This document shows, one piece after another, positions 1-7,700 of a stretch of 38,091 nt of DNA. Position 1 is the stretch's first letter. Every line of letters starts with the position of its first letter. Origin of the DNA: JARRNJ01 sp037385045 (GTDB lineage Bacteria; Pseudomonadota; Gammaproteobacteria; JASBUN01); NCBI GenBank assembly GCA_037385045.1, contig JARRNJ010000053.1, forward strand, positions 1-38,091, read 5' to 3'. The notes under the pieces were generated by a model. That model was not told where the DNA came from. It saw only the letters and a program-made list of their open reading frames with translations, and did not search any database. The position numbers and the translations under genes are program-made.

Positions 1-381
1 CGCATCCTGCTCATGGACGAGCCGTTCGGGGCCCTCGACGCGCAGACCCGGGCGCGCATGCAGACCTACCTGATGGAGATCTGGAAGAACATCGACGTCA
101 CCATCGTGTTCATCACCCATGACCTGGACGAGGCCGTGTATCTGGCCGACCGCATCCTGGTGCTCAAGGCCAATCCCGGCGAGGTGGAGGAACTCATCGA
201 AGTGCCGGTGCCCCACCCGCGCAGCCCGGAACAATTCCTCGGCCCCGAGTTCCTGGCCACCAAGGCGCGGCTGGAGGCGTTGATTCATCCGCCCCAGGCC
301 GAAGAGGTGGGACTGAGCGAGGACCACCTGAACATGGTGCGCATGGTGGGCGTCGACAGCGAAGTGGCGGACGTCTACTGA
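1..381 (+). CDS. ABC transporter ATP-binding protein, NitT/TauT type (3' end only)
   Basis: This is the C-terminal part of an ABC ATPase; the 5' end lies outside the window. The reading frame is open from base 1 and begins within Walker B (LLMDEPFGALD), followed by the D-loop and the switch histidine (FITHDLDEA). The 'DEPFGALDAQTR' form is typical of the nitrate/sulfonate/taurine (NrtD, SsuB, TauB) group, whose members energise periplasmic-binding-protein importers of small nitrogen or sulfur compounds. The tail after the ATPase core is about 70 residues and ends with an acidic stretch. The stop codon overlaps the start of the creatininase-family gene (TGATG), so the two are co-translated. 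Given the guanidine and urea genes downstream, a small nitrogenous solute is the likely cargo, but the substrate cannot be read from this fragment. Confidence 0.9.
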   Translation, partial: RILLMDEPFGALDAQTRARMQTYLMEIWKNIDVTIVFITHDLDEAVYLADRILVLKANPGEVEELIEVPVPHPRSPEQFLGPEFLATKARLEALIHPPQAEEVGLSEDHLNMVRMVGVDSEVADVY

Positions 382-1181
382 TGAACCGTTGGCACGACCT
401 GACGTGGGAAGAGATCGGCGCCCTGCCGGCGCGGGGCATCGACGCCGCGATGCTGCCGGTGGGCGCCACCGAACAGCACGGCCCGCACCTGGGCTGCGGC
501 GTGGACACCGAGATCGCCCGGCAGCTGTGCCGCGACGCCGCCGCGGCCACCGGCATTGCCTTGTTGCCGGCGCTGCCCTACGGCTGCTCCCTCGGCCACT
601 CCCGGCGCTGGCCCGGCACCATCGCCCTGCAGCCGAAGACGCTCATTGACGTGGTCAAGGAAATCGGCGACTGGGTTTACTGTTCCGGTTTCCGCCGCCT
701 GTTCATCGTCAACAGCCACGTCACCAACCAGGCGCCGCTGCGCTGCGCCCTGGAGATGCTGCGGGCCGAGCACGACGACCTGATGGTGGCGCTGCTGGGC
801 AGCGCCACGCTCAGCGCGCGGGTGCGCGAGCGCCACTTCGCCGATGCCGGCGACTGGCACGCCAACTGCGCCGAGACGGCGCTGATGCAGGCCATCGCCC
901 CGCAACTGGTGCGCGACGACAAGGTGGCGCCGGCCGACGACCCGGACCGCACCGCCGATCACGTGTTCGCCCACCCGGTCAACCGCACCAGCCGCAACGG
1001 CGTTACCGGATTCCCGAGCCGCGCCGATGCCGGCGCCGGCCGTGAATTGTACGCGTGGATGGTCGAAGACCTGGCGGCGCTGATTGAACGCGGCGTGAGT
1101 GAGCAGCCGCCGCTGGCCCATTCCTATTTCGAGCAAGTCAAACCCGGATGTGAAGACCGAAGCGATGAAAAGCAGCAGTGA
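381..1181 (+). CDS. Creatininase-family amidohydrolase
   Basis: A 266-residue protein of the creatininase family, metal-dependent cyclic-amide or amide hydrolases that include creatinine amidohydrolase and riboflavin/F420 pathway enzymes. The N-terminal metal motif is clear: GATEQHGPHL at about residues 28-37, with Glu31, His33 and Asp42 as expected ligands. A second family motif appears as DWHANCAETAL. The usual NGHGGN loop is present as NSHVTN, an altered form, so creatinine itself need not be the substrate. It overlaps the preceding ABC ATPase gene by 1 base and the following glnT by 17 bases. This places it in an operon that imports a small N compound, hydrolyses it and fixes the ammonia. 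Family assignment is firm; the substrate is unknown. Confidence 0.85.
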   Translation: MNRWHDLTWEEIGALPARGIDAAMLPVGATEQHGPHLGCGVDTEIARQLCRDAAAATGIALLPALPYGCSLGHSRRWPGTIALQPKTLIDVVKEIGDWVYCSGFRRLFIVNSHVTNQAPLRCALEMLRAEHDDLMVALLGSATLSARVRERHFADAGDWHANCAETALMQAIAPQLVRDDKVAPADDPDRTADHVFAHPVNRTSRNGVTGFPSRADAGAGRELYAWMVEDLAALIERGVSEQPPLAHSYFEQVKPGCEDRSDEKQQ

Positions 1182-2526
1182 AATTCAGCAGATCCAGCAG
1201 GAACTGAAGGGCAAAGGGGTGAAATACTGCCTGGGCGCCTACGTCGACATCCACGGCGTGCCCAAGGGCAAGGTGGTGCCGGTGGACCATCTCGAGCATA
1301 TGGCCCACGGTTCGGAGCTCTATACCGGTTACGCCCTGGACGGTCTGGGGCAGAAACCCAACGACGACGAGATCGCCTCGGTGCCCGACCTCGACCACAT
1401 CATCCAGCTGCCCTGGCAGCCGGAAATGGCCTGGATGCCCGCCGACAACACCTTCAAGGGCGAACCCTATCCGCTCAACACCCGGGTGGCTCTGAAGAAG
1501 CAGCTGGCCGAGGCGGCGCAGTTGGGATTCGGCTTCAACCTCGGCATCGAGGCGGAGGTGTTCGTGCTCAGGCAGAACGAGGACGGCACCCTGTCGGTGC
1601 CCAACCCGGACGACAAGCTCACCAAGCCCTGCTATGACGCCCGCGGCTTCCTCGATCAGTTCGCCTGGCTGGACCGGATGGCCACCACCATCAACGATCT
1701 GGGATGGGATCTCTATTCCTTCGACCACGAGGACGCCAACGGCCAGTACGAGTTCGACTTCAAGTACGCCGACGCCCTGACCACCTGCGACCGTTACACG
1801 TTCCTGCGCCTGATGGCCAAGGAGTACGCCCGGCAGGAGGGCCTGGTCGCCACGTTCATGCCCAAGCCGTTCGCCGACAAGACCGGCAACGGCGCCCATT
1901 TCAACATGTCGTTGTACGACCTGAAAACCGGCGACAACCTGTTCGCCCGCGACCACCGGGACGACCCGCACGGGCTCGGGCTGAGCGAGCTCGGCTACCA
2001 CTTCATCGGCGGCATCATCAGGCACGGCAAGGCGCTGTGCGCGGCGTTCGCGCCCACGGTCAACAGCTACAAGCGTCTGGTGCGCCAGGGGGACATGCCC
2101 TATTTCACCTGGGCGCCGGTGTTCAATTCCTTCGGCTCCAACAACCGGACCAACTCGGTGCGCGTGCCCATGGCGGGCGGACGCTGCGAATCGCGCAACG
2201 CCGACGGCGCCGTGAACCCGTACCTGGCCGCGGCGCTGGCCCTGGCCGCCGGTCTCGACGGCATCCGCAACCGCATCGATCCGGGCGCACCGCAGGAGGA
2301 CAACCTCTACGAACTGTCGGAAGCCGAGCGCGCCGAGCGCGGCATCGAATTCCTGCCGCGCAACCTGATAGAGGCCGTCGACGCTTTCGAGGCCGACCCG
2401 TTCGTCATCGACGCCATCGGCCGCGAGCTGCGCGACGAGTTCATCACTTACAAGCGGCGGGAATGGACCGCTTACCACCAGACCATTTCGGCCTGGGAGA
2501 CCGAACACTACAGCCACCTGTTCTGA
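1165..2526 (+). CDS. glnT: Type III glutamine synthetase (GlnT-like)
   Basis: A 453-residue member of the glutamine synthetase superfamily, closest in form to GlnT of rhizobia; gamma-glutamylmethylamide synthetases belong to the same group. Visible signatures are the metal-ligand stretch GIEAEVFV, NGQYEFDF, the ATP/metal loop TGNGAHFNMS and the active-site RCESRNADG segment near the C-terminus. The adenylylation loop of type I GlnA is not evident. I place the start at the ATG at 1165 (MKSSSEIQQ) and not at the in-frame codon at 1099, because 1099 lies deep inside the creatininase gene. Its role would be ATP-dependent capture of ammonia, or possibly an amine, onto glutamate. Context (ABC ATPase, amidohydrolase, NikR, guanidine genes) fits ammonia assimilation. 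An amine-ligating alternative cannot be excluded. Confidence 0.88.
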   Translation: MKSSSEIQQIQQELKGKGVKYCLGAYVDIHGVPKGKVVPVDHLEHMAHGSELYTGYALDGLGQKPNDDEIASVPDLDHIIQLPWQPEMAWMPADNTFKGEPYPLNTRVALKKQLAEAAQLGFGFNLGIEAEVFVLRQNEDGTLSVPNPDDKLTKPCYDARGFLDQFAWLDRMATTINDLGWDLYSFDHEDANGQYEFDFKYADALTTCDRYTFLRLMAKEYARQEGLVATFMPKPFADKTGNGAHFNMSLYDLKTGDNLFARDHRDDPHGLGLSELGYHFIGGIIRHGKALCAAFAPTVNSYKRLVRQGDMPYFTWAPVFNSFGSNNRTNSVRVPMAGGRCESRNADGAVNPYLAAALALAAGLDGIRNRIDPGAPQEDNLYELSEAERAERGIEFLPRNLIEAVDAFEADPFVIDAIGRELRDEFITYKRREWTAYHQTISAWETEHYSHLF

Positions 2527-2560
2527 GGCGGCCTCGGGCAGGCGGGCGGAGGAAACCGGA

Positions 2561-3025
2561 ATGAGTGCGAACGGCGGCGGTGTGACCCGCATCAGTGTGT
2601 CCTTGCCCGAGGCGCTTTCGCGCCAGCTGGACGAACTCACACGTCAACGGGGCTTCGAGAGCCGCTCCCAGGCGATCGCCGAGATGATCAGCCGCCAGAT
2701 CACCGAGCATCAGCAGGAACTCGGCAACGAAGTCATGGCCGGCACCATCACGCTGCTCTACGACCACTCGACGCCGCGGCTGCAGAAGCTGCTGGCGGAC
2801 CTGCAGCACGAGCACATCGAGGAGGTGATCAGCTCGCTGCACGTGCACCTCATGCATTCCCAGACCATGGAAGTGATCCTGGTGCAGGGGCCGGCGGTGA
2901 AGCTGCAGCTGCTGGCCGACAAGATGATCACCAACCGGGGGGTGATTTCCGGGCGGCTGGAGCTGACCGCCACGCTGATTCCGCAGTTGCATGCGCCTCC
3001 CCAACGGCGCCCGGCGCGATCCTGA
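2561..3025 (+). CDS. nikR: NikR-family ribbon-helix-helix regulator lacking the nickel-site cysteine
   Basis: A 154-residue NikR homologue. Residues 8-44 form the ribbon-helix-helix DNA-binding domain (RISVSLPEAL, then the helix with SRSQAIAEMI), and residues 60-140 the ACT-like nickel domain. Aligned by eye to E. coli NikR, the ligands His76, His87 and His89 correspond to His83, His94 and His96 (LHVH). The ligand Cys95 is replaced by Thr102 (HSQTMEV, read directly from the codon acc). The high-affinity square-planar site is therefore altered, and the protein may sense Ni weakly, sense another ligand, or act constitutively. A strong Shine-Dalgarno (ggagg) precedes the ATG. It sits 34 bases after glnT and just upstream of the guanidine operon promoter. 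Likely targets are the nickel-dependent urease/HupE genes in the same cluster, but no operator was identified. Confidence 0.9.
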   Translation: MSANGGGVTRISVSLPEALSRQLDELTRQRGFESRSQAIAEMISRQITEHQQELGNEVMAGTITLLYDHSTPRLQKLLADLQHEHIEEVISSLHVHLMHSQTMEVILVQGPAVKLQLLADKMITNRGVISGRLELTATLIPQLHAPPQRRPARS

Positions 3026-3030
3026 ACCCC

Positions 3031-3078
3031 GGCACCAAAACGTGGCTCCGTGTTCCGCCCGCGCCCCGACTTGGTGCA
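3031..3078 (+). promoter_or_regulatory. Two NtrC-like enhancer sites upstream of the guanidine operon
   Basis: Two sequences resembling the NtrC dyad (GCACC-N5-GGTGC) lie at 3031-3047 (left half ggcacc good, right half degenerate) and 3062-3078 (cgcccc-gactt-ggtgca, right half perfect). Their centres are 31 bp apart, about three helical turns, and lie roughly 127 and 96 bp upstream of the start predicted from the sigma-54 promoter at 3140. That geometry resembles the E. coli glnA enhancers. The site match is by eye and the first half-site is weak. Confidence 0.5.
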
Positions 3079-3139
3079 GCCGGGCGCCCACGGTTCCGCA
3101 AAAACGCCGCCATGGCGCGGTACGCCGGCTCCGGTGTGC

Positions 3140-3154
3140 TGGCATAGCATTTGC
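3140..3154 (+). promoter_or_regulatory. Sigma-54 promoter for the guanidine operon
   Basis: The sequence tggcat-agcat-ttgc matches the sigma-54 -24/-12 consensus (TGGCAY-N5-TTGC) with exact spacing. It would start transcription near 3166, giving a leader of about 63 bases before the first DUF1989 gene at 3229. NtrC-like sites lie upstream. I saw no guanidine-I (ykkC) or paired ACGR hairpins in this leader. Confidence 0.7.
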
Positions 3155-3228
3155 CTAATCGGTAATACGATTGTTCGTTTTGTTAATACTGCCGCCCCAT
3201 GCGGCGACGGTCGGGCAGGAGGTTTTTC

Positions 3229-3972
3229 ATGAGCGACACAGCCACGCCGCAGAGGCCGGACACAGTGCCGGTGCTGTGGGAAGAGGACGTGCCCGGCGGG
3301 GCACACTGGTCGGGGGTGATGAGAAGAGGCACCAGCCTGCGGCTCACGGACCTTGAGGGCGGCGCCAACGTCTCGGCGCTGTTCTACAACTACGAGGACA
3401 GGTTCGAGCGCTACAACATGGCCGATACCCTCAAAGGCCAGCACACCGCTTATCTCACCCGGGGCCATGTCTGTTATTCGGACATGGGGCGGGTGCTGTG
3501 CTCCATCACCGCCGACACCTGCGGCTGGCACGATACGGTGTGCGGCGTGGCCAATGCGCAGATGGTCAAGGAAAAGTACGGCGAGGCCCGCTACCAGGAG
3601 CACCGTAACGCCTGTCACCGCAACGGCTACGACAGCCTGGTCAACGAGCTGGGCAAATACGGGCTCGGCCGGCGCGACCTGGTCGCCAACATCAACTTGT
3701 TCAGCAAGGTCACCGCCGACGCTGCCGGCAACCTGCAGTTCCAGGCCGGCAATTCCAGGCCCGGTGATTTCGTCGAGCTGCGCTTCGAAATGAATACCCT
3801 GGTGGTGCTGTCCACCTGCCAGCATGCGCTGGATCCCGACCCGGTTTACCGTCCCCGCAGCATCCGCCTCAGCGCCTGGCGCTCCGGCCCTGCGCCGGCT
3901 GACGATCCGTGCCGCAATGCCTGTGGCGAGAACCAGCGCGCGTTCGTCAATACCGAACGCCTGTTTCTCTGA
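3229..3972 (+). CDS. DUF1989 protein, carboxyguanidine deiminase-type subunit (urea carboxylase-associated protein)
   Basis: A 247-residue DUF1989 protein. Proteins of this pair were long annotated as urea amidolyase-associated; in guanidine-degrading bacteria the two are reported as the CgdA/CgdB subunits of carboxyguanidine deiminase, which converts carboxyguanidine to allophanate plus ammonia. The likely active-site motif DTCGWHDT puts Cys98 and His101 in place, followed by a second Cys/His segment (NACHRNGYD, Cys129). It is clearly paralogous to the next gene (shared RGxxLRxxDLEG, ADTCGxHDT and the RRDL/KRDL-xxNIN segment). I chose ATG 3229 because an aggagg Shine-Dalgarno lies 6 bases upstream; an in-frame ATG at 3199 has none. 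It is the first gene after the sigma-54 promoter. Which of the two paralogues is CgdA and which CgdB I leave open. Confidence 0.82.
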   Translation: MSDTATPQRPDTVPVLWEEDVPGGAHWSGVMRRGTSLRLTDLEGGANVSALFYNYEDRFERYNMADTLKGQHTAYLTRGHVCYSDMGRVLCSITADTCGWHDTVCGVANAQMVKEKYGEARYQEHRNACHRNGYDSLVNELGKYGLGRRDLVANINLFSKVTADAAGNLQFQAGNSRPGDFVELRFEMNTLVVLSTCQHALDPDPVYRPRSIRLSAWRSGPAPADDPCRNACGENQRAFVNTERLFL

Positions 3973-4002
3973 CGCCCTGCCAACCTGACGGAGTACGCGA
4001 TC

Positions 4003-4653
4003 GTGACTGCACAACTGATCGAGAGTTCCATGAACCCGGCAGCGGCCGTATTTTCCCAAGTGGTGCCGGCCGGTGAACCGTTCATGAAGGAAATCAAGCG
4101 CGGCCAGGTGCTGCGTATCCTCGACCTGGAGGGCAACCAGGCGGTGGATACGCTGTTCTACAGCGCCGCCGACCCGGAGGAGCGCTACAGCGCCACCGAC
4201 ACCATTCGCGCCCAGGGCAGTCTGTACCTGACCACCGGTACCCGGCTGCTGTCCACCGAAGGCAGCGTCATGCTCACCATCGTCGCCGATACCTGCGGGC
4301 GCCACGACACCCTCGGCGGCGCCTGCTCGGCGGAAAGCAATACCGTGCGCTACGCGCTGGACAAGCGCCACATGCACAGCTGCCGCGACAGCTTCCTGCT
4401 GGCCCTGGCCGAGTGGGACCACGGCATGAACAAGCGCGACCTGTCCAGCAACATCAATTTCTTCATGAACGTGCCGGTGACGCCCGAAGGCGCGCTGACT
4501 TTCGAGGACGGCATCTCCGCGCCGGGCCGCTATGTGGAGATGCGCGCCGAGATGGACGTGCTGGTGCTGATTTCCAACTGCCCGCAGCTCAACAATCCCT
4601 GCAACGGCTACGATCCCACCCCGGTGCAGGTGCTGGTCTGGGATCCGCAGTGA
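4003..4653 (+). CDS. DUF1989 protein, second carboxyguanidine deiminase-type subunit
   Basis: A 216-residue DUF1989 protein paralogous to its upstream neighbour, with the same DTCGRHDT motif (Cys98, His101) and a later HMHSCRDS segment (Cys127) where the first protein has NACH. Together they fit a two-subunit carboxyguanidine deiminase acting after the carboxylase encoded next. The start is a GTG at 4003 with ggag 9 bases upstream; an in-frame ATG at 4030 is possible. It lies 30 bases after the first DUF1989 gene. The 91 bases between its stop and the carboxylase start contain the two-hairpin guanidine-II motif, so the deiminase genes are upstream of the riboswitch and would not be gated by it if it acts on translation. 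Confidence 0.82.
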   Translation: MTAQLIESSMNPAAAVFSQVVPAGEPFMKEIKRGQVLRILDLEGNQAVDTLFYSAADPEERYSATDTIRAQGSLYLTTGTRLLSTEGSVMLTIVADTCGRHDTLGGACSAESNTVRYALDKRHMHSCRDSFLLALAEWDHGMNKRDLSSNINFFMNVPVTPEGALTFEDGISAPGRYVEMRAEMDVLVLISNCPQLNNPCNGYDPTPVQVLVWDPQ

Positions 4654-4688
4654 GGCGCTCGAGCGAGCGCAGCTTTTTACCCGGCCGC

Positions 4689-4732
4689 GCGGGACGACCC
4701 GTTCGGCTGTACCACAGCGTGGGACGACCCAC
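4689..4732 (+). promoter_or_regulatory. Guanidine-II (mini-ykkC) riboswitch
   Basis: Two near-identical hairpins with ACGA loops lie at 4689-4702 (gcggg-acga-cccgt) and 4719-4732 (gtggg-acga-cccac). They are separated by a 16-base linker and followed directly by a Shine-Dalgarno (gagg, 4736-4739) and the carboxylase ATG at 4745. Paired short stems capped by ACGR loops just before a ribosome-binding site are the defining architecture of the mini-ykkC RNA, validated as the class II guanidine riboswitch; each loop binds one guanidinium. Position next to the Shine-Dalgarno implies translational control. Genes with this RNA are typically guanidine exporters or urea/guanidine carboxylases, as here. 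Confidence 0.9.
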
Positions 4733-4744
4733 CATGAGGTCACC

Positions 4745-7700
4745 ATGGCGGCCGACCCCCGGCCGCCTGCTGCAGCCATGTTCGACAAGGTACTGATCGC
4801 CAACCGCGGCGCCATCGCGTGCCGTATCATCCGCACCCTGCGCCGGATGAGTATCGGTTCGGTGGCGGTGTACTCGGAGGCCGACCGCGCCTCGCTGCAC
4901 GTGCGCCAGGCCGACGAGGCGGTGTGCATCGGCCCCCCGCCCGCCGCCGAGAGCTACCTCGACAGCGGGCGCATTCTGCAGGTGGCGCGGGATACCGGCG
5001 CCGGCGCCATTCACCCCGGGTACGGCTTTCTGAGCGAGAACGCGGCCTTCGCCGAAGCCTGCGAAGCGGCCGGCGTGCGTTTCATCGGCCCGACCCCGGC
5101 GCAGATGCGCGACTTCGGGCTCAAGCACACCGCCCGCTCCCTGGCGCGCCAACACGACGTGCCGCTGCTGCCGGGCACCGGACTGCTCGACGACGTGGCC
5201 CACGCCCGCCGCGAGGCCCGGCGCATCGGTTATCCGGTGATGCTGAAGAGCACCGCCGGCGGCGGCGGCATCGGCATGCAGTTGTGCTGGAGCGAGGCCG
5301 AGCTGGTCGATGCATTCCACTCCGTGGACCGGTTGAGCCGCAGCAACTTCAGCCAGGGCGGCATTTTCCTGGAGAAGTACGTGGAGTTCGCCCGCCACGT
5401 GGAAGTGCAGATCTTCGGCGACGGCGAAGGCCGGGTGGTGGCATTGGGCGAACGCGACTGCTCGGTACAGCGGCGCAACCAGAAGGTGATCGAGGAAACG
5501 CCGGCGCCCGGCATCGGCGACGGGCTGCGCACCCGCCTGATGGAGGCGGCGGTGCGCCTGGGCGGCGCGGTGAACTACCGCTCCGCCGGCACCGTGGAGT
5601 TCGTGCTCGACGCAAAGACCCACGAGTTCTGTTTCCTCGAGGTCAACACCCGCCTGCAGGTGGAGCATGGTGTGACCGAGGCGGTCACCGGCGTCGACCT
5701 GGTGGAGTGGATGGTGCGCCTGGCTGCCGGCGAGACCGCGTTCCTCGGCGACTATCGGCACCGGCCCCGGGGGCATGCGGTGCAGGTGCGGCTCTACGCC
5801 GAGGACCCGGGCAAGAACTTCCAGCCCGCCAGCGGCGTGCTCACTGAGCTGGTGTTTCCGGATGACGTGCGCGTCGACACCTGGCTCGAGCGGGGCATGG
5901 AGGTGCCGCCCCATTACGATCCACTGGTGGCCAAGATCATCGTGCACGGCGGCGATCGCTTCCGCGCTCTGCAGACCCTCGGCACCGCGCTAGACGCCAC
6001 GGCGCTGCACGGCATCGAATCCAACCTGGACTACCTGCGTCAGGTGGTGGCCGACGGGGTGTTCGTGCGCGGCGAGCACTACACCCGTTACCTGGACCGC
6101 TTCGAATTCCGGCCCCTGACCGTGGACGTGCAGGCGCCGGGCACCCTGACCACCGTCCAGGATTACCCCGGGCGCATCGGCTACTGGGACATCGGTGTGC
6201 CGCCTTCGGGGCCCATGGACAGCCTAGCCTTCCGGCTCGCCAACCGGGCGGTGGGCAACAGCGACGGCGCCGCGGCGCTGGAGATGACCGTCGCCGGCCC
6301 GACGCTCAAGTTCAACGCCGCCAGTGTGATCGCACTCACCGGCGCCGCCATGAAGGCGCAGCTCGACGGCGCGCCGGTGCCCATGTGGCGGCCGCTGGCG
6401 GTGCCCGCCGGCGCCGTGCTCAAGCTCGGCGCCATCGACGGCGCGGGCAGCCGCAGCTACCTGGCGGTCCAGGGCGGCTTCGACGTGCCGGACTACATGG
6501 ACAGCAAGTCCACCTTCACCCTGGGCCAGTTCGGCGGCCATGCCGGCCGCGCCCTGCGTGTCGGCGACGTGCTGCGCCTGCACCAGGCCGGCGAACTCGA
6601 CGCCCGCTGCCGCCCGATTCCCCCAGCGCTCATTCCCGAGTACGGCGGCCACTGGGACATCGCGGTGATGTACGGCCCCCACGGCGCACCGGACTTCTTT
6701 ACCGACGCCGACATCGAAACCTTCTTCGCCACCGATTGGGAAGTGCATTACAACTCCAGCCGCACCGGCGTGCGCCTGATCGGCCCCAAGCCCAAGTGGG
6801 CGCGCAGCGACGGCGGCGAAGCGGGTCTGCACCCGTCCAACATCCATGACAACGCCTACGCCATCGGCAGCGTCGACTTCACCGGCGACATGCCGGTGAT
6901 TCTCGGTCCCGACGGACCCAGCCTCGGGGGGTTCGTGTGTCCGGCGACCATTGTCGAGGCGGACCTGTGGAAAATGGGCCAGCTGCGGCCCGGCGACACG
7001 GTGCGGTTTCACTGCATCGCGGTGGACGATGCGGTGGGCCGTGCCCGGCGCCAACAGCAGGTGATCGAATCGCTGGAAGGCGGCTATGCCGGCGCCGGCG
7101 AAGCGCTCACCGCCGGCCGCGACGCGGCGCCGGTGCTGCACCGCATCGACGCCCGGGATGAGGCGGTGGCGGTGTGCTACCGCCAGGCCGGGGACCGTTA
7201 CCTGCTGGTGGAATACGGGCCGCCGGTGCTGGACCTGAACCTGCGTTTTCGGGTGCACGCGCTCATGGAGTGGATCGACTCGCACCGGCTCGAGGGCATC
7301 ATCGACCTCACGCCGGGCATCCGCTCGCTGCAGGTGCACTACGACAGCCGCGTCCTGTCCCAGGCCGGCCTGCTGGCGGAACTGCGCGCAGCCGAGGCCG
7401 AGTTGCCCGCCATCGACGACCTGGAGGTGCCCAGCCGCATCGTGCATCTGCCGCTGTCCTGGGACGATCCGTCCACGCGCCTGGCCATCGACAAGTACAT
7501 GCAGTCGGTGCGCCCGGATGCCCCATGGTGCCCCAGCAACATCGAATTCATCCGCCGCATCAACGGCCTCGATTCCATCGAAGAGGTGCGCGACATCCTG
7601 TTCAACGCCAGCTACCTGGTCATGGGGTTGGGTGACGTTTACCTGGGCGCGCCGGTGGCCACGCCCATGGACCCGCGGCATCGGCTGGTGACCACCAAGT

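Noticed and set aside
1958..1967. Single gggacgaccc hairpin inside glnT
   Set aside because: Only one unit, within a conserved coding region and not near a start codon; guanidine-II needs two.
3079..3228. Possible guanidine-I or second guanidine-II riboswitch upstream of the DUF1989 genes
   Set aside because: There is a gccgc/gcggc stem and a cgacggtcg motif at 3191-3215, but no paired ACGR loops and no ykkC core motifs that I can recognise.
2758..4929. Long minus-strand open frame across nikR and the DUF1989 genes
   Set aside because: Shadow of GC-rich codons; composition is His/Gln/Val/Gly-rich nonsense and real genes lie on the plus strand.
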